From UBA8941 sp963780545 (GTDB taxonomy: Archaea; Thermoproteota; Bathyarchaeia; TCS64), in assembly GCA_963780545.1 (NCBI GenBank), contig CAWACK010000008.1:186001-250000 (forward strand): a stretch of 64,000 nt of DNA. The letters are read 5' to 3'. Below the pieces are notes generated by a model that saw only the letters and a program-made list of their open reading frames with translations, was not told the origin of the DNA and did not search any database. The first letter of the stretch is position 1; each line of letters begins with the position of its first letter. This document shows, in pieces, positions 52,837-62,176 of this stretch. The position numbers and the translations under genes are program-made.

Positions 52837-54567
52837 TCAATTTACCTCCAATCTCTTCGTTATTAGGTCTAAGGCTTCATCCACGTCTAGAACGTCCCCC
52901 GGGAAGCCGTTCTGCTTCAGTTTAGTGAACAGCTTCGTGACTTCCGGTGGAGCTACGGAACATTCGTCGAGGCTTTTTTTATTGGTCATTATTTGTTTAG
53001 CAGGACCATCATCTATGATCCTGCCCTGAGCCATCAACACTATTCTAGGTTGGCTATTCGCTACGAACTCCACGTCGTGAGTAACAATAATGACTGTTTT
53101 TCCTTGAGTTCTCAGCTGTATTAGGAATTGTTTTAGGCGTTCCTTTTGGCCGTAATCTTGACCAACGGTTGGCTCGTCGAGGACTAAAACATCTGGATTC
53201 CAAGCAAGAACCGAGGCGAGGGCAACTCGTTTTCTCTCCCCACCGCTAAGTATGAACGGGCTTGATTTCCGGTACTGCTGAATATCTAGGAGGTTTATTG
53301 CCCAGTCAACACGTGTTTTTACGATATCTTCCTTGTATCCGAAGTTACGAAGGGCGAAGCTTATCTCTTCCTCCACGTCCTCCGCGAAGAGTTGGTCGTC
53401 TGGGTTTTGAAATACGAGACCAACCTTCCTAGCCATCGTAGCTATACTTTTCTGGGAAACATCCTCGTTATCCACGAATACCTTGCCGCTTTTAGGTTTG
53501 AGGAGACCATTGAAGTGTTTTACAAGTGTTGTTTTTCCGGCCCCATTTTCTCCCATTATAGCTAGATATTCGCCGCGGTTGATGGTGAGTGAGACATCTT
53601 TCAGGGCGTCGACTCCTTTTGAATACGTGTATGAGACTTCCTGTAATTGGATAATGGGTGATTGGCTATATTCCCCGACTATGTCATTCAGTTCAGAAAT
53701 ATTATTCTTAATCTTCATTAATTTCTGTGGTTGAAGAAATGGAGAAAGTGCCTCGTACATCTCGTTGGCATCTAGAGGGATCTTCAGGTTCAGACCTTTT
53801 TGTCGGAGGCGTCTCCCGAGTTCGACCATTCGGGGTATCCCGATGCCTATTAGGCGAGTCTCATCTGCCGTAAAGATGTCTCTTGGTGAGCCGTCGCTTA
53901 CTACCTGACCTTGGTTGAAGACGATTATTCTGTTGCAGTATTTTACCGCGAGGTCCATTCGGTGTTCAATTAGGATGATTGTAATATCGTGTTCGGTGTT
54001 TAATGTGCGAAGAACGTTGAATATCTTCTCCGCCCCTACTGGGTCGAGAAATGCGGTTGGTTCATCCATCACAATGACGTCAGGATGCATGGCAAGGACT
54101 GAAGCGATTGTAAGTCTCTGTTTTTGGCCGCCGGATAACTCGTGGGTTCCGCGCTCCCTGAGAGAGGATATGCCCACCTGGTTTGTTGACCAGTCGATCT
54201 CCTCTCTCATCTTATCTTTGGGTTCCCCGAGGTTCTCCAAACCAAAGGCAATGTCTTTTTCAACAGTTAAGGAGAAGATTTGGTTGTCGGGGTTTTGAAA
54301 TATGAGGCCGACGTGCTTAGCTAGCTCGTATGTTGGGTGTTCGTTTGTCAGTAAGCCGTCTATTTTTATCGTTCCTTTCATCTCGCCGTTGTAGAAGTGA
54401 GGAATGAGGCCGTTTAGGCATCTACAGAAGGTCGTCTTCCCACAGCCACTAGGCCCTGTTAGGAGAATGAACTCTCCTCGCCCTATCTCTAGATTGATGT
54501 CTCTAAGAACTGGTTCTGATGCGCCGGGGTAGGTGTAACATAGGCCTGCGACATCTACAACACCCAA
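52837..54567 (-). CDS. ecfA: Energy-coupling factor transporter ATPase, two fused ABC domains
   Basis: 576 residues. Each half has a complete set: GPSGCGKTTFCRCL and LSGGQKQRLTIA with VIVMDEPTAFLD in the first, GENGAGKTTLVKHF and LSGGERKRVALA with VLVLDEPTVGQD in the second. A fused EcfA1-EcfA2 is common in archaea. It is followed without a gap by ecfT and drives uptake with a separate S component. Confidence 0.9.
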   Translation of the reverse strand: MGVVDVAGLCYTYPGASEPVLRDINLEIGRGEFILLTGPSGCGKTTFCRCLNGLIPHFYNGEMKGTIKIDGLLTNEHPTYELAKHVGLIFQNPDNQIFSLTVEKDIAFGLENLGEPKDKMREEIDWSTNQVGISSLRERGTHELSGGQKQRLTIASVLAMHPDVIVMDEPTAFLDPVGAEKIFNVLRTLNTEHDITIILIEHRMDLAVKYCNRIIVFNQGQVVSDGSPRDIFTADETRLIGIGIPRMVELGRRLRQKGLNLKIPLDANEMYEALSPFLQPQKLMKIKNNISELNDIVGEYSQSPIIQLQEVSYTYSKGVDALKDVSLTINRGEYLAIMGENGAGKTTLVKHFNGLLKPKSGKVFVDNEDVSQKSIATMARKVGLVFQNPDDQLFAEDVEEEISFALRNFGYKEDIVKTRVDWAINLLDIQQYRKSSPFILSGGERKRVALASVLAWNPDVLVLDEPTVGQDYGQKERLKQFLIQLRTQGKTVIIVTHDVEFVANSQPRIVLMAQGRIIDDGPAKQIMTNKKSLDECSVAPPEVTKLFTKLKQNGFPGDVLDVDEALDLITKRLEVN

Positions 54568-54674
54568 GATTGACCCTGACCAGCCTTTTCTGATAATCTA
54601 GTGCCCGAAATATAATAGTTTCACCTATAATACGGGAAACTAGAGTTTTTTTTCGCTCGCGCTAAAATGGAAAA

Positions 54675-55010
54675 TTAAGGTGACTTGGAAGAGTCGGGTA
54701 TTCCCGTGGTCGCTTCGGACCGTCTTTTCTTCCAATGCATAGACTTGTGGCGCTCCACTTCTATTCCCCTCCATTTAAGCTCCTCTTCTATTAACGTCAG
54801 CCCGTATTCACTCCAAATATATCGATTATTCACGGGTTCAACCAGATTACTCCTTTGAATTGCTCTTCGGAAGATTCCCTCCTTCGGGAGATTTCGACCC
54901 GTAATGTATAATGTGAGGATCTTCTCTTTCCAGAATGAGAAGACGTTTAGATCAGAGAGGGTGTCAGCCTCCTCTAGCATTTCTTGTTCGTGAAGCTGTT
55001 TATTGGACAT
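54675..55010 (-). CDS. Unknown small basic protein, possibly winged-helix
   Basis: 111 residues, not recognised. The segment GIFRRAIQRSNLVEPVNNRYIWSEYG reads like a recognition helix and wing (RRAIQRSNLV, NRYIWSEYGLTLI), and the C-terminus is Lys/Arg rich. It shares its strand with the ECF genes, which lie after it, but the 107-base gap gives no firm link. Confidence 0.5.
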   Translation of the reverse strand: MSNKQLHEQEMLEEADTLSDLNVFSFWKEKILTLYITGRNLPKEGIFRRAIQRSNLVEPVNNRYIWSEYGLTLIEEELKWRGIEVERHKSMHWKKRRSEATTGIPDSSKSP

Positions 55011-55266
55011 GTTTATTAACTCCTACGATGAGGCGTTGACGCGGCTTTAGAATCTGAGTGGTGCATTTCCTTAGTTAGTAGCTGATTCTTTTCACTTCGC
55101 CATTTCTCGCGATTCATTTAGGCGTCCTTCTTAACACTACTTATCAGTTAGCGGGAGTACGAAGATCCTTGTGAGGAGGAGATTTTGTATTATAAGTCTG
55201 GAAGCTGAAGAAGATTATGGAGTTTCTTAAATTTAAGAACAAATTTACAATCGAAGTTATTAGAAG

Positions 55267-56259
55267 TTAAATATCGTCCCGTTTTAGCTTCTCAAGTTTT
55301 TCAGTAAGGAGTTCCACAAAATCAATCAGGAATTCTTTAGCTTCACCCTGACCGTTCACACCCGCCGCCGTCTTATGCCCTCCCCCATCGCCCCAATATT
55401 TTTCCGCCAGAGGCTTCGAGATATCGTCAGCTAGGTGTATCCCTGTCTTTTGGTAAAAATCCTCAGTCGCTCTTATGCTGGCCTTGAGCTCATTCTTGTC
55501 ATTTCCAGCGATGGCTGCGACATCTGCGCCGAGGCTTAATATTCCTCTAGCAGAAGATGGCTGGAAAGAGCCGAGGTTAGATGTGGCGATTATCCATTGA
55601 TCAACCCTGACGATTGCCATTCTCTGGGTCGCCTTAAGTCTCGCTATTTTCTCCGACTGATCCATCTGCGTTGAAAGGAGATCACGCATACATCTCAACG
55701 AAGCGCCGAGTTCAAGAAGCCTAGCTACAATTCTGAAGGTTCTCGGGGTCCCTATTTGGAAGTGTCTAGAGTCGAAAGCTATTCCAAGGAGTAGGATTTC
55801 AGCCACCTCTTGTGGTGGTTCCAGGCCGAGACTAACCCATAAATCGTAAACGATTTCGCATGCGGCTACTGCTTCCTCGTCTTCGATGTATATTGAGGCT
55901 ATCTTCTCAACCTCAGCATCCTTTGAGTGGTGATCGATGAAGATTCTCACTTCGCTTCCCTGAAGGAGCGACGCAAGTGTTTCCAGTTGAGATATGCTGC
56001 CTGTATCTACAACTATCACGGTATCGGCTTTGGCTATTTTAGGGAATGTCGATGTTTCTATGTTGAAATGTGCGATTATTTTTTCTGAGAGCTGGCTCGC
56101 GCTATCTGGGTAGAGTATCTCAGTCGTCGAGTCAGGTTCTAGCATCTGGATGAGTCGTTGTATAGCATAGGCTGCTCCGATAGCATCTGGATCAGCATTG
56201 TGGTGGCAAAGGATTGTAACTTTTCCTCTGAAGTGATTCCGGAGTGCGATAAGGTCCAT
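55267..56259 (-). CDS. DHH-family phosphoesterase (NrnA/RecJ-like)
   Basis: 330 residues. HHNADPDAIGAAYAI (motif I), VVDTGS (motif II) and FIDHHSKD (the DHH motif) give the metal site, and GDGGGHKTAAGV is the DHHA1 GGGH motif near the C-terminus. It is likely to degrade short oligonucleotides or phosphate-adenosine compounds such as pAp; the substrate is not certain. Leads divergently from the PAC2 gene. Confidence 0.88.
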   Translation of the reverse strand: MDLIALRNHFRGKVTILCHHNADPDAIGAAYAIQRLIQMLEPDSTTEILYPDSASQLSEKIIAHFNIETSTFPKIAKADTVIVVDTGSISQLETLASLLQGSEVRIFIDHHSKDAEVEKIASIYIEDEEAVAACEIVYDLWVSLGLEPPQEVAEILLLGIAFDSRHFQIGTPRTFRIVARLLELGASLRCMRDLLSTQMDQSEKIARLKATQRMAIVRVDQWIIATSNLGSFQPSSARGILSLGADVAAIAGNDKNELKASIRATEDFYQKTGIHLADDISKPLAEKYWGDGGGHKTAAGVNGQGEAKEFLIDFVELLTEKLEKLKRDDI

Positions 56260-56354
56260 GGCATTCTTCCCCGATTCTTTGGATGATGGGTTGCTTCATG
56301 TATTATAAAGGGATTTTAAATCTTAAGGCGACGTTTATCTAGTTGTGTTTCATC

Positions 56355-57053
56355 ATGCCCGATGTTGATATTATTGAACACACGCCACTAAAGAAGGGTG
56401 ACTACAAGGTTGTTCTCGGTTTCGCAGGTGCCGGTTTTATAGGTAACACTGCCGCCATGTTCTCCGCTCGAAGCAAAGGGTTCAAGCTTGTAGCCCACTT
56501 GAGATCTTCGTATGTTCCACCGATGACCCTAATAATTGAGGGCAACCCTACGCCTTCATTCAGAATATATTTGGACGAAGCGGGGGGCCTCCTGTTTGTA
56601 ATCACGGAGAGCCTAATACCCGGAGAAGGGTGTTATGCGATTTCTAAGGAGCTAATGAGCTGGTTAAGGGGGAAAGGAGCCAAGGAGATCTACATCCTAG
56701 ATGGTCTTCCGTTCAGCGCTGCTTCATCAGACATCAAAGTACTTGGCTACAGTAACAAAATAGACTTGAACAAGCAGGGTATCCAGTCAATTCGAGAGGG
56801 GGCCTTACAGGGACTTAACTCATGTATCATGGAGGAGTGCCTGGAGAAGGGGATACCGTTCGCATACCTGTTCATCCCGACAAATAAGCTGACTAACGTC
56901 GATTATGGGGGGTCAGCTGACGCTGTCGATGTTTTGAATAAACTGTTCAAGTTAGGCATTGACGTGTCTCCACTAAGGGGAGGCGAGGATGCTCAGAGGA
57001 GGTTGTCTGGACAGAAGCAGTCTGGTTTAGGGAAGGTATTCAAGAGGGGTTAG
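56355..57053 (+). CDS. PAC2-family protein (archaeal proteasome assembly chaperone family)
   Basis: 232 residues from ATG at 56355 (MPDVDIIE); an in-frame ATG at 56343 adds four. LGFAGAGFIGNTAAMF is the PAC2 start, then SLIPGEGCYAISKELMSWL and IYILDGLPF. Family members chaperone the proteasome alpha ring in eukaryotes, and archaeal ones are of uncertain role. The 3' end overlaps convergent pfdB by 14 bases. Confidence 0.82.
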   Translation: MPDVDIIEHTPLKKGDYKVVLGFAGAGFIGNTAAMFSARSKGFKLVAHLRSSYVPPMTLIIEGNPTPSFRIYLDEAGGLLFVITESLIPGEGCYAISKELMSWLRGKGAKEIYILDGLPFSAASSDIKVLGYSNKIDLNKQGIQSIREGALQGLNSCIMEECLEKGIPFAYLFIPTNKLTNVDYGGSADAVDVLNKLFKLGIDVSPLRGGEDAQRRLSGQKQSGLGKVFKRG

Positions 57054-57411
57054 GCTGAGGTTGTATACCTAGCTCTCTCTGCAGCGTCTCTTGGAGGCCT
57101 TGAACCTTCTCCTTCGTCTTTTCCTCTTGCTTTTCGAGAACTTTCTTCCTCATATCGAGGAAGTCTTTGCGCTCGGTGAGCTCCTTTACTACCAAAGCTT
57201 TCTCCCTCTCGACCAGAACAGCACCGACTGATTTGTATACTTTGGCGCCCTCCGGTGTCTCTTCTAGGGTCTTTAGTGCTCTCTCGTTCTCTGCTTGCTC
57301 TGCCTCGAGCCTCTGCTTTTGGGCGAGGAGCTGCTGCATCGTATTCTGGAGCTGTTGGAGTCGGCCTATCCTCTCCTGTACGTTCGGTGGAAGCTGACTT
57401 ATGTCAGACAT
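57040..57411 (-). CDS. pfdB: Prefoldin beta subunit
   Basis: 123 residues. Two long coiled-coil helices (LQQLQNTMQQLLAQKQ and KDFLDMRKKVLEKQEEK) flank a short beta hairpin around VYKSVGAVLVERE, the archaeal prefoldin beta pattern. It is a chaperone that hands unfolded proteins to the thermosome. It sits between PAC2 (convergent) and the LytM-like gene. Confidence 0.9.
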   Translation of the reverse strand: MSDISQLPPNVQERIGRLQQLQNTMQQLLAQKQRLEAEQAENERALKTLEETPEGAKVYKSVGAVLVEREKALVVKELTERKDFLDMRKKVLEKQEEKTKEKVQGLQETLQRELGIQPQPNPS

Positions 57412-57459
57412 CTGATTTCGACTCTTAGGTTGCGGTGCTTCCTTATATCTATTGGGCGT

Positions 57460-58392
57460 TCATGGCTGTTCTATGCTTAAAGTAACTTCATCAAATTCTT
57501 CTAGTTGAATTCCTCCGGGAGTGCTTGGGGTTAGGGTGATGGTTGGGCGACCGTCTGGTTTGAGAAGAAAGAAGACATTCACGAAGATGTCTTCTGCTTT
57601 TAATCTGAATTCGGTACAGTTAGCGACGCAGGTTCGATTATTGATGTTCGTGATCGTCCCTATTGTTTTGCCTAGAAGTTTTATTTTGAAGTCATTTGGG
57701 CGTCTTGGAATATGGGCTCCGAACCATCCGTAGAGTGGGATGCCTCCATCTAGTAGACCGGGGTTGCCTCCGATGTCAGCTGCGACTCCAGGACCATTTA
57801 TTCCCTCTAAACATATCTGAGCATAATTTGGCCGTGACTCAATCACTGTTCCACTTAATTTTTCGACTGTTTTTATCTCGTTGAGATTAAGTAGGCTTTC
57901 TATGTGACAGCCGCCTCTGACGCGCAGTGGATCCCAGGCTGGTCTTACCTCGAGGTGAACGTGGGGAGGGGTTTGGAATCCGAAGTAACCTGAGCGGATA
58001 AGTGTTCCCAGGTCCTTTCCCAACTTCAACGTGTCTCCCTCCTCTCCAAATGTATCAACGTGAAGTATTTTGATGATTCTCTCAGGATTCTCCTCACTCT
58101 TTATCAGGGTTAAGGTGTCATGCCCAGCATCCTCAAAGAATTGGCTCTTTGGCGCCTTCACTCGACGTATCTTGTATATTACTCCCTCGACGGGGGAAAC
58201 CGCTACTGCTCCGAAGAGCACATTTGGATACAAATCTATCCCGGTCATGAGCCTATGGGCAGGGTAGGGGCTATTGTAAAAGGCATATCTGCCATCTCTT
58301 GGACAGTTAATAGTAATGCCCTCGGATATCGCTACGGGTAATTCAGCCAATTCAATATGAGATAATAAGCGCTGAGGGAAATCACTTTCCAA
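57460..58392 (-). CDS. LytM/M23-like protein of unknown role
   Basis: 310 residues. A central beta domain has the M23-like metal pattern: HRLMTGIDLYP (His and Asp) and later PPHVHLEVRP (HxH). VAVSPVEGVIYKIRRV reads like the lipoyl/LytM strand between them. A C-terminal beta region without clear family follows from about residue 190. Archaea lack murein, so it may be an unrelated enzyme or a structural copy of the fold. No signal peptide is seen, so it should be cytoplasmic. Confidence 0.6.
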   Translation of the reverse strand: MESDFPQRLLSHIELAELPVAISEGITINCPRDGRYAFYNSPYPAHRLMTGIDLYPNVLFGAVAVSPVEGVIYKIRRVKAPKSQFFEDAGHDTLTLIKSEENPERIIKILHVDTFGEEGDTLKLGKDLGTLIRSGYFGFQTPPHVHLEVRPAWDPLRVRGGCHIESLLNLNEIKTVEKLSGTVIESRPNYAQICLEGINGPGVAADIGGNPGLLDGGIPLYGWFGAHIPRRPNDFKIKLLGKTIGTITNINNRTCVANCTEFRLKAEDIFVNVFFLLKPDGRPTITLTPSTPGGIQLEEFDEVTLSIEQP

Positions 58393-58570
58393 CTTGTATA
58401 TATGAAGGCTATGTTAGATGTGCAAGAGACATTATCCCGCACCACTCCATTTTACTCGACGCGCGTGCAATATTACTTTACTTTCTTAAATGCGAAACAT
58501 AGCTTTTTTGCATAAAATCAGGTGAAAAAAAGATGCATTAATGAAATTGGCTTAACATGTAAAGATTCTC

Positions 58571-58587
58571 GGGGAACCCCTTTTATG
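58571..58587 (+). promoter_or_regulatory. Box A and a ggggaacccc dyad before bshB
   Basis: A 10-bp palindrome, ggggaacccc (58571-58580), is followed at once by ttttatg (58581-58587), a box A about 30 bases before ATG 58616. This spacing fits leaderless start at 58616. The palindrome is in the BRE position and may be an operator. Confidence 0.45.
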
Positions 58588-58615
58588 TTATGGTTTCCCT
58601 GATTTCTTGAACTCC

Positions 58616-59278
58616 ATGGGCAGAATTCTTGCAGTTGTTTCTCACCCCGACGACGAGGCCTTCGGGTGTGGTGGAACCTTGGCGCATCAAACGGCGCAGG
58701 GCGACCATGTAAAGGTTCTTTGTTTGACTTGTAACCCAAGGAGAAGAAAGGAGGAATTACTAGTTGCCTGCCACGCCCTCGGGGTGCTAGAGCCGACCAT
58801 CTTCGAAGAGGACTATGTTAAGCACTCAAAGGAGCTTATGAGTCGCGTCGCCGACTTAATAGTAGCAGAGAAGCCTCAAATTGTTATAACCCATATCCCG
58901 TTCGACTACCACACCGACCACGTAGCTGCTTATGAAATTGTCAAAGAGGCAATCGAGTGGGCCGCTCACACCACTACTTACTCCAAACCTTGGCATGTGG
59001 AGCATCTTCTTCTCATGGAGATTAACACCCTAATACCCACGCCTCACGTCTTAGTTAATATAACCACAGTGATGGAGCGCAAAATGGCGGCTGTTGAACA
59101 ATACAAATCACAGCTAGCCAAGTTTCCATGGAATTACTACCAGAGTTTCACCGTCAAGAAAGCGGAGCTAAGAGGAACTCAAGCCGACTGCCCCTTCGCT
59201 GAAGCCTTTCTTGAGGAGCCAATTCCGAAGAACGGCCCATTCTATGAAGTAAAAGCTACTAAGAACCTACTAAGGTGA
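58616..59278 (+). CDS. bshB: PIG-L/LmbE deacetylase, BshB-like
   Basis: 220 residues from ATG at 58616 (MGRILAVVSHPDDE). The metal motif SHPDDEAFGCGGTLAH and the later YHTDHVAAYEIV (HxxH) match zinc-dependent PIG-L deacetylases. In bacillithiol synthesis BshB removes acetyl from GlcNAc-malate. The link comes from the next genes, bshC (4-base overlap) and bshA. Other PIG-L roles (GlcNAc-inositol or chitobiose deacetylation) cannot be excluded from this gene alone. Confidence 0.82.
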   Translation: MGRILAVVSHPDDEAFGCGGTLAHQTAQGDHVKVLCLTCNPRRRKEELLVACHALGVLEPTIFEEDYVKHSKELMSRVADLIVAEKPQIVITHIPFDYHTDHVAAYEIVKEAIEWAAHTTTYSKPWHVEHLLLMEINTLIPTPHVLVNITTVMERKMAAVEQYKSQLAKFPWNYYQSFTVKKAELRGTQADCPFAEAFLEEPIPKNGPFYEVKATKNLLR

Positions 59279-61014
59279 AGATATTGAGTAATAATCCACC
59301 GGTGCACACACTCTACCAGAAATACCTTGAGTACGCCCCGAATAGTGAGAACGCCCCGAGGCTCTGGGGAAGGATACCTGCCAACATGGCCGAATCCTAT
59401 GGTTACTTCGAGCAGATTCGATCCAAATACAGTACTCTATCTCCTAATCTAGAGGGATTAAAGAATGCCATGAAACGCCAGATGAGGAGCCTAGGCATCC
59501 TAACCTCAAAGACGATTCAGAATATAGATGCCCTCGATAAGGGCGCTGTCGAAACCGGGCAGCAGCCAAACTGCCTCGGTGGACCCAGCTTCATCTTCAA
59601 CAAAATTACATATATTTGGACTCTAAGTAGCCTCGGTGATGGCTATGTTCCACTGTTCTACATCGGAGACTACGACAGCGTTCAGCCAGAGCTTTTAAAC
59701 ATCAGGGTTCCCAGTCCCTCAGCTAGAGGGATGCTGATCACATATCCCTCTCCCCCCGAATATGAGGGTGCCCCGATAAGGAAACTCCCCAATCCAGATG
59801 AGGGATGGTTCAGAAAAACACTGGAAAAGATCGAGAGCAACTACAGAGGACTCCTAAAGGGCGTCGAGCCAGCGAAGCAGGAGATCGTGCTCCAAAACCT
59901 CTCACACATCTTCACAATCCTGAAGAACGCTTACTACTCAACTGAGAACGTCGCCGACCTATCGACTAAAATCATCGGCAATATAATCAATCTCGAGGCA
60001 AACCTAGGCGTCCCAATGCTCTCCGCGACAGACCCCAATATCAGAGGCTTTTTCCAACAAGGGTACGAAACGTTGCTCTCCGAGCCAAACAGAAGCATCT
60101 TCATCCGCGCCTCCAATGAATCAGTTGACTTCATCGAGAGCCTCGGCTACAGAGCACAAATAGGAAAGAGGTCGAGCGACTATACACCCTTCTTTCTTGA
60201 GTGTCAGACCACTAGTTGCCACGGGAGTAGGGTCGAAATGAAGTACAAAAGCAGCTCGATCTTTGCTGCCAGTGTCGAAGGCAAGTGCCCAAGATGTGGT
60301 CAGTTATACAGTTACTCATTCGAGGCATCTAAGCCAGATATAAGCGAGATTGCAGGCATTATAACGCCACGTGTCGACTCCAGACAAGTCATTGTTGATT
60401 CAGTCGTTCCCGTCGTCGCACACGTTGGAGGTCCGGGAGAGACAAGCTACTACGCGGAGGTTATCCCAGGCGTACAACCATTAGATATACCGTTTCCCAC
60501 TTACACGCGATATGCGAGGGTCTTCTACAACACACCTTGGAACGAGGTCGTGGCCAAGATACTCTTAGGGAAGGATTATCCAACGCTGATGAGGACTGAA
60601 CTCTTTACAGCGATCGCCGACTGGGTTGAGGCAAATAAACAGAACAATAAAGAAAATATCGCTAAAGCTCACTCAGAGATACGTGGCGTCATCGACGACA
60701 CCTTCCAAACTCTCACCAAATCAAAAACGGATCTAGAGTCAGGTGTTGATGAAATAAAAAAACGCTTAGCTGATCCAAGAACAAGGGCAAATTTCCTACA
60801 AGAAATAAAGGCAAAGCAGGCTCAGACTCAGATGCTTGACAACTATCTCTCATATGCCTTCGGTCACTACGCCCCTGAGAAATATGGGCAGGAGGTTAGT
60901 TGGTCATGGATGGATCTGGCTCTCGCCTCAGGCGTAGGCGACATCGTCGGAGTCTACAAGAGGCTCTACAGCGGCTTGACACCCAACTCGACTGTCTTCT
61001 TCGTTAATCTCTAG
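59275..61014 (+). CDS. bshC: Bacillithiol cysteine-adding enzyme-like protein (BshC), with a zinc-ribbon segment
   Basis: 579 residues, somewhat longer than bacterial BshC (about 540). VAHVGGPGETSYYAEVIPG is the family's GGPGE signature, and FYIGDYDSVQPEL in the first third fits the nucleotide-binding region. Between residues about 310 and 350 there is CQTTSCHGSR and GKCPRCGQLYSY, a four-Cys zinc-ribbon pattern not typical of Bacillus BshC. The C-terminal region is a long coiled coil (IKKRLADPRTRANFLQEIK), as in the family. It joins Cys to the glucosaminyl-malate. The GTG start overlaps bshB; its end overlaps convergent bshA by 11 bases. Confidence 0.8.
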   Translation: MKILSNNPPVHTLYQKYLEYAPNSENAPRLWGRIPANMAESYGYFEQIRSKYSTLSPNLEGLKNAMKRQMRSLGILTSKTIQNIDALDKGAVETGQQPNCLGGPSFIFNKITYIWTLSSLGDGYVPLFYIGDYDSVQPELLNIRVPSPSARGMLITYPSPPEYEGAPIRKLPNPDEGWFRKTLEKIESNYRGLLKGVEPAKQEIVLQNLSHIFTILKNAYYSTENVADLSTKIIGNIINLEANLGVPMLSATDPNIRGFFQQGYETLLSEPNRSIFIRASNESVDFIESLGYRAQIGKRSSDYTPFFLECQTTSCHGSRVEMKYKSSSIFAASVEGKCPRCGQLYSYSFEASKPDISEIAGIITPRVDSRQVIVDSVVPVVAHVGGPGETSYYAEVIPGVQPLDIPFPTYTRYARVFYNTPWNEVVAKILLGKDYPTLMRTELFTAIADWVEANKQNNKENIAKAHSEIRGVIDDTFQTLTKSKTDLESGVDEIKKRLADPRTRANFLQEIKAKQAQTQMLDNYLSYAFGHYAPEKYGQEVSWSWMDLALASGVGDIVGVYKRLYSGLTPNSTVFFVNL

Positions 61015-62119
61015 TTGAAAGCTCCTCAAATGTCTCAAGGTACTGTTCGACGACCTTCTCCGCGGTATAACGATCGAGGACTGTGCGTCTAGCCTCTTCC
61101 CCCAAACGTGTCCTGAGAATAGGATCCCGGTATAGTTGTAGAATTTTAGCCGCCAAATCTTCTGGCTGCTTGGGAGCTGCCAGAAGACCGTTTTTCCCAT
61201 CTTTAACTATCTCAGGGACGCCTCCCACGTTCGTCGCAACCATCGGGAGACCTGAGCTCATTCCCTCCAGAAGTGTAAGCGGAGCGCTCTCCGTCTCCGA
61301 GCAAAGAACTCCGACGTCACTGCAACGCATGAGGTTGGGAATATCGCTCCTGAAGCCGGTTAGAATGACATTCTCCCTAAGATATAGTCGGTCAATAAGC
61401 ATTTCAACAGAGTGTCTTTCTGGGCCGTCACCGACGAGCATCAGCTTTGCCCCCGGCTCCTCCTTCACCACAATACCCATGGCGTATATCAGATCAGGTA
61501 TTCTCTTCACCGAGCGAAAGTTGCTTACGTGTATGATGACGCCCTTTTCCTCACAGTCCCTCTTCTCTTCCTCAGACGGTGTGGGGGAGAAAATCTGAGA
61601 GTTTACGAAGTTAGGAATCACCTTAACCTCCCGTTCCACTCCGAGTCTCTCATAGGCTTCCCTTCGCAGAAACTCCGAAACAGCCGTCACAGCGTCTGCC
61701 TTCTCTACACTGTGGTTGTTTACTAGTTGATAGCTTGGGTCGCTTCCTAGGATTGTGACGTCGCTTCCATGGAGGGTTACGACATATGGAACTCCCGTGA
61801 TCTCCCTGGCTAAGAAAGCCGCCGTTGCATGGGGGATAGCATAGTGGACATTCAACACATCCAATCCATACTGTTTAGAGACTCGAACCATCTCTGTGCC
61901 AAGAGCAACAGTGTAGGGGGGATACTTGAAGAGTGGATACTCGAGGACATTTACGAGGTGGATGTGGACGTTCTCCTCGTCAATCCCCTGAACCGCAAAG
62001 GGGCGCTCATAGGTTATGAAGTGAACATCGTTGCCTCGTTTCGCAAACTCTACGCCGAGGCGCGTTGCTAATATTCCGCTCCCACCAACCCCAGGGTAAC
62101 AGGTTATACCTATCCTCAA
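61004..62119 (-). CDS. bshA: GT4 glycosyltransferase, BshA-like
   Basis: 371 residues. RIGITCYPGVGGSGILATRL at the N-terminus, then VHFITYERPF, YPPYTVALGTEM and VHYAIPHATAAFLA, closely follow the BshA pattern. The C-terminal domain has IHVSNFRSVKRI, LVGDGPERH, and ESAPLTLLEGMSSGLP (the E-x7-E site), with NVGGVPEIV. BshA adds malate to GlcNAc from UDP-GlcNAc, the first bacillithiol step. It is transcribed toward bshC, and the two DinB genes lie upstream on the same strand. General GT4 activity is the alternative. Confidence 0.83.
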   Translation of the reverse strand: MRIGITCYPGVGGSGILATRLGVEFAKRGNDVHFITYERPFAVQGIDEENVHIHLVNVLEYPLFKYPPYTVALGTEMVRVSKQYGLDVLNVHYAIPHATAAFLAREITGVPYVVTLHGSDVTILGSDPSYQLVNNHSVEKADAVTAVSEFLRREAYERLGVEREVKVIPNFVNSQIFSPTPSEEEKRDCEEKGVIIHVSNFRSVKRIPDLIYAMGIVVKEEPGAKLMLVGDGPERHSVEMLIDRLYLRENVILTGFRSDIPNLMRCSDVGVLCSETESAPLTLLEGMSSGLPMVATNVGGVPEIVKDGKNGLLAAPKQPEDLAAKILQLYRDPILRTRLGEEARRTVLDRYTAEKVVEQYLETFEELSTRD

Positions 62120-62176
62120 GCATGAACACCCATAACAGATAGCGTGTCTAAAAAGTAGAATAAAAAGTGTGAGTGG

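Noticed and set aside
55139..55212. Resemblance between 55139-55212 and 29058-29135 (gatccttgt followed by gaagaag stretches)
   Set aside because: Only short words match, with many differences; likely chance.
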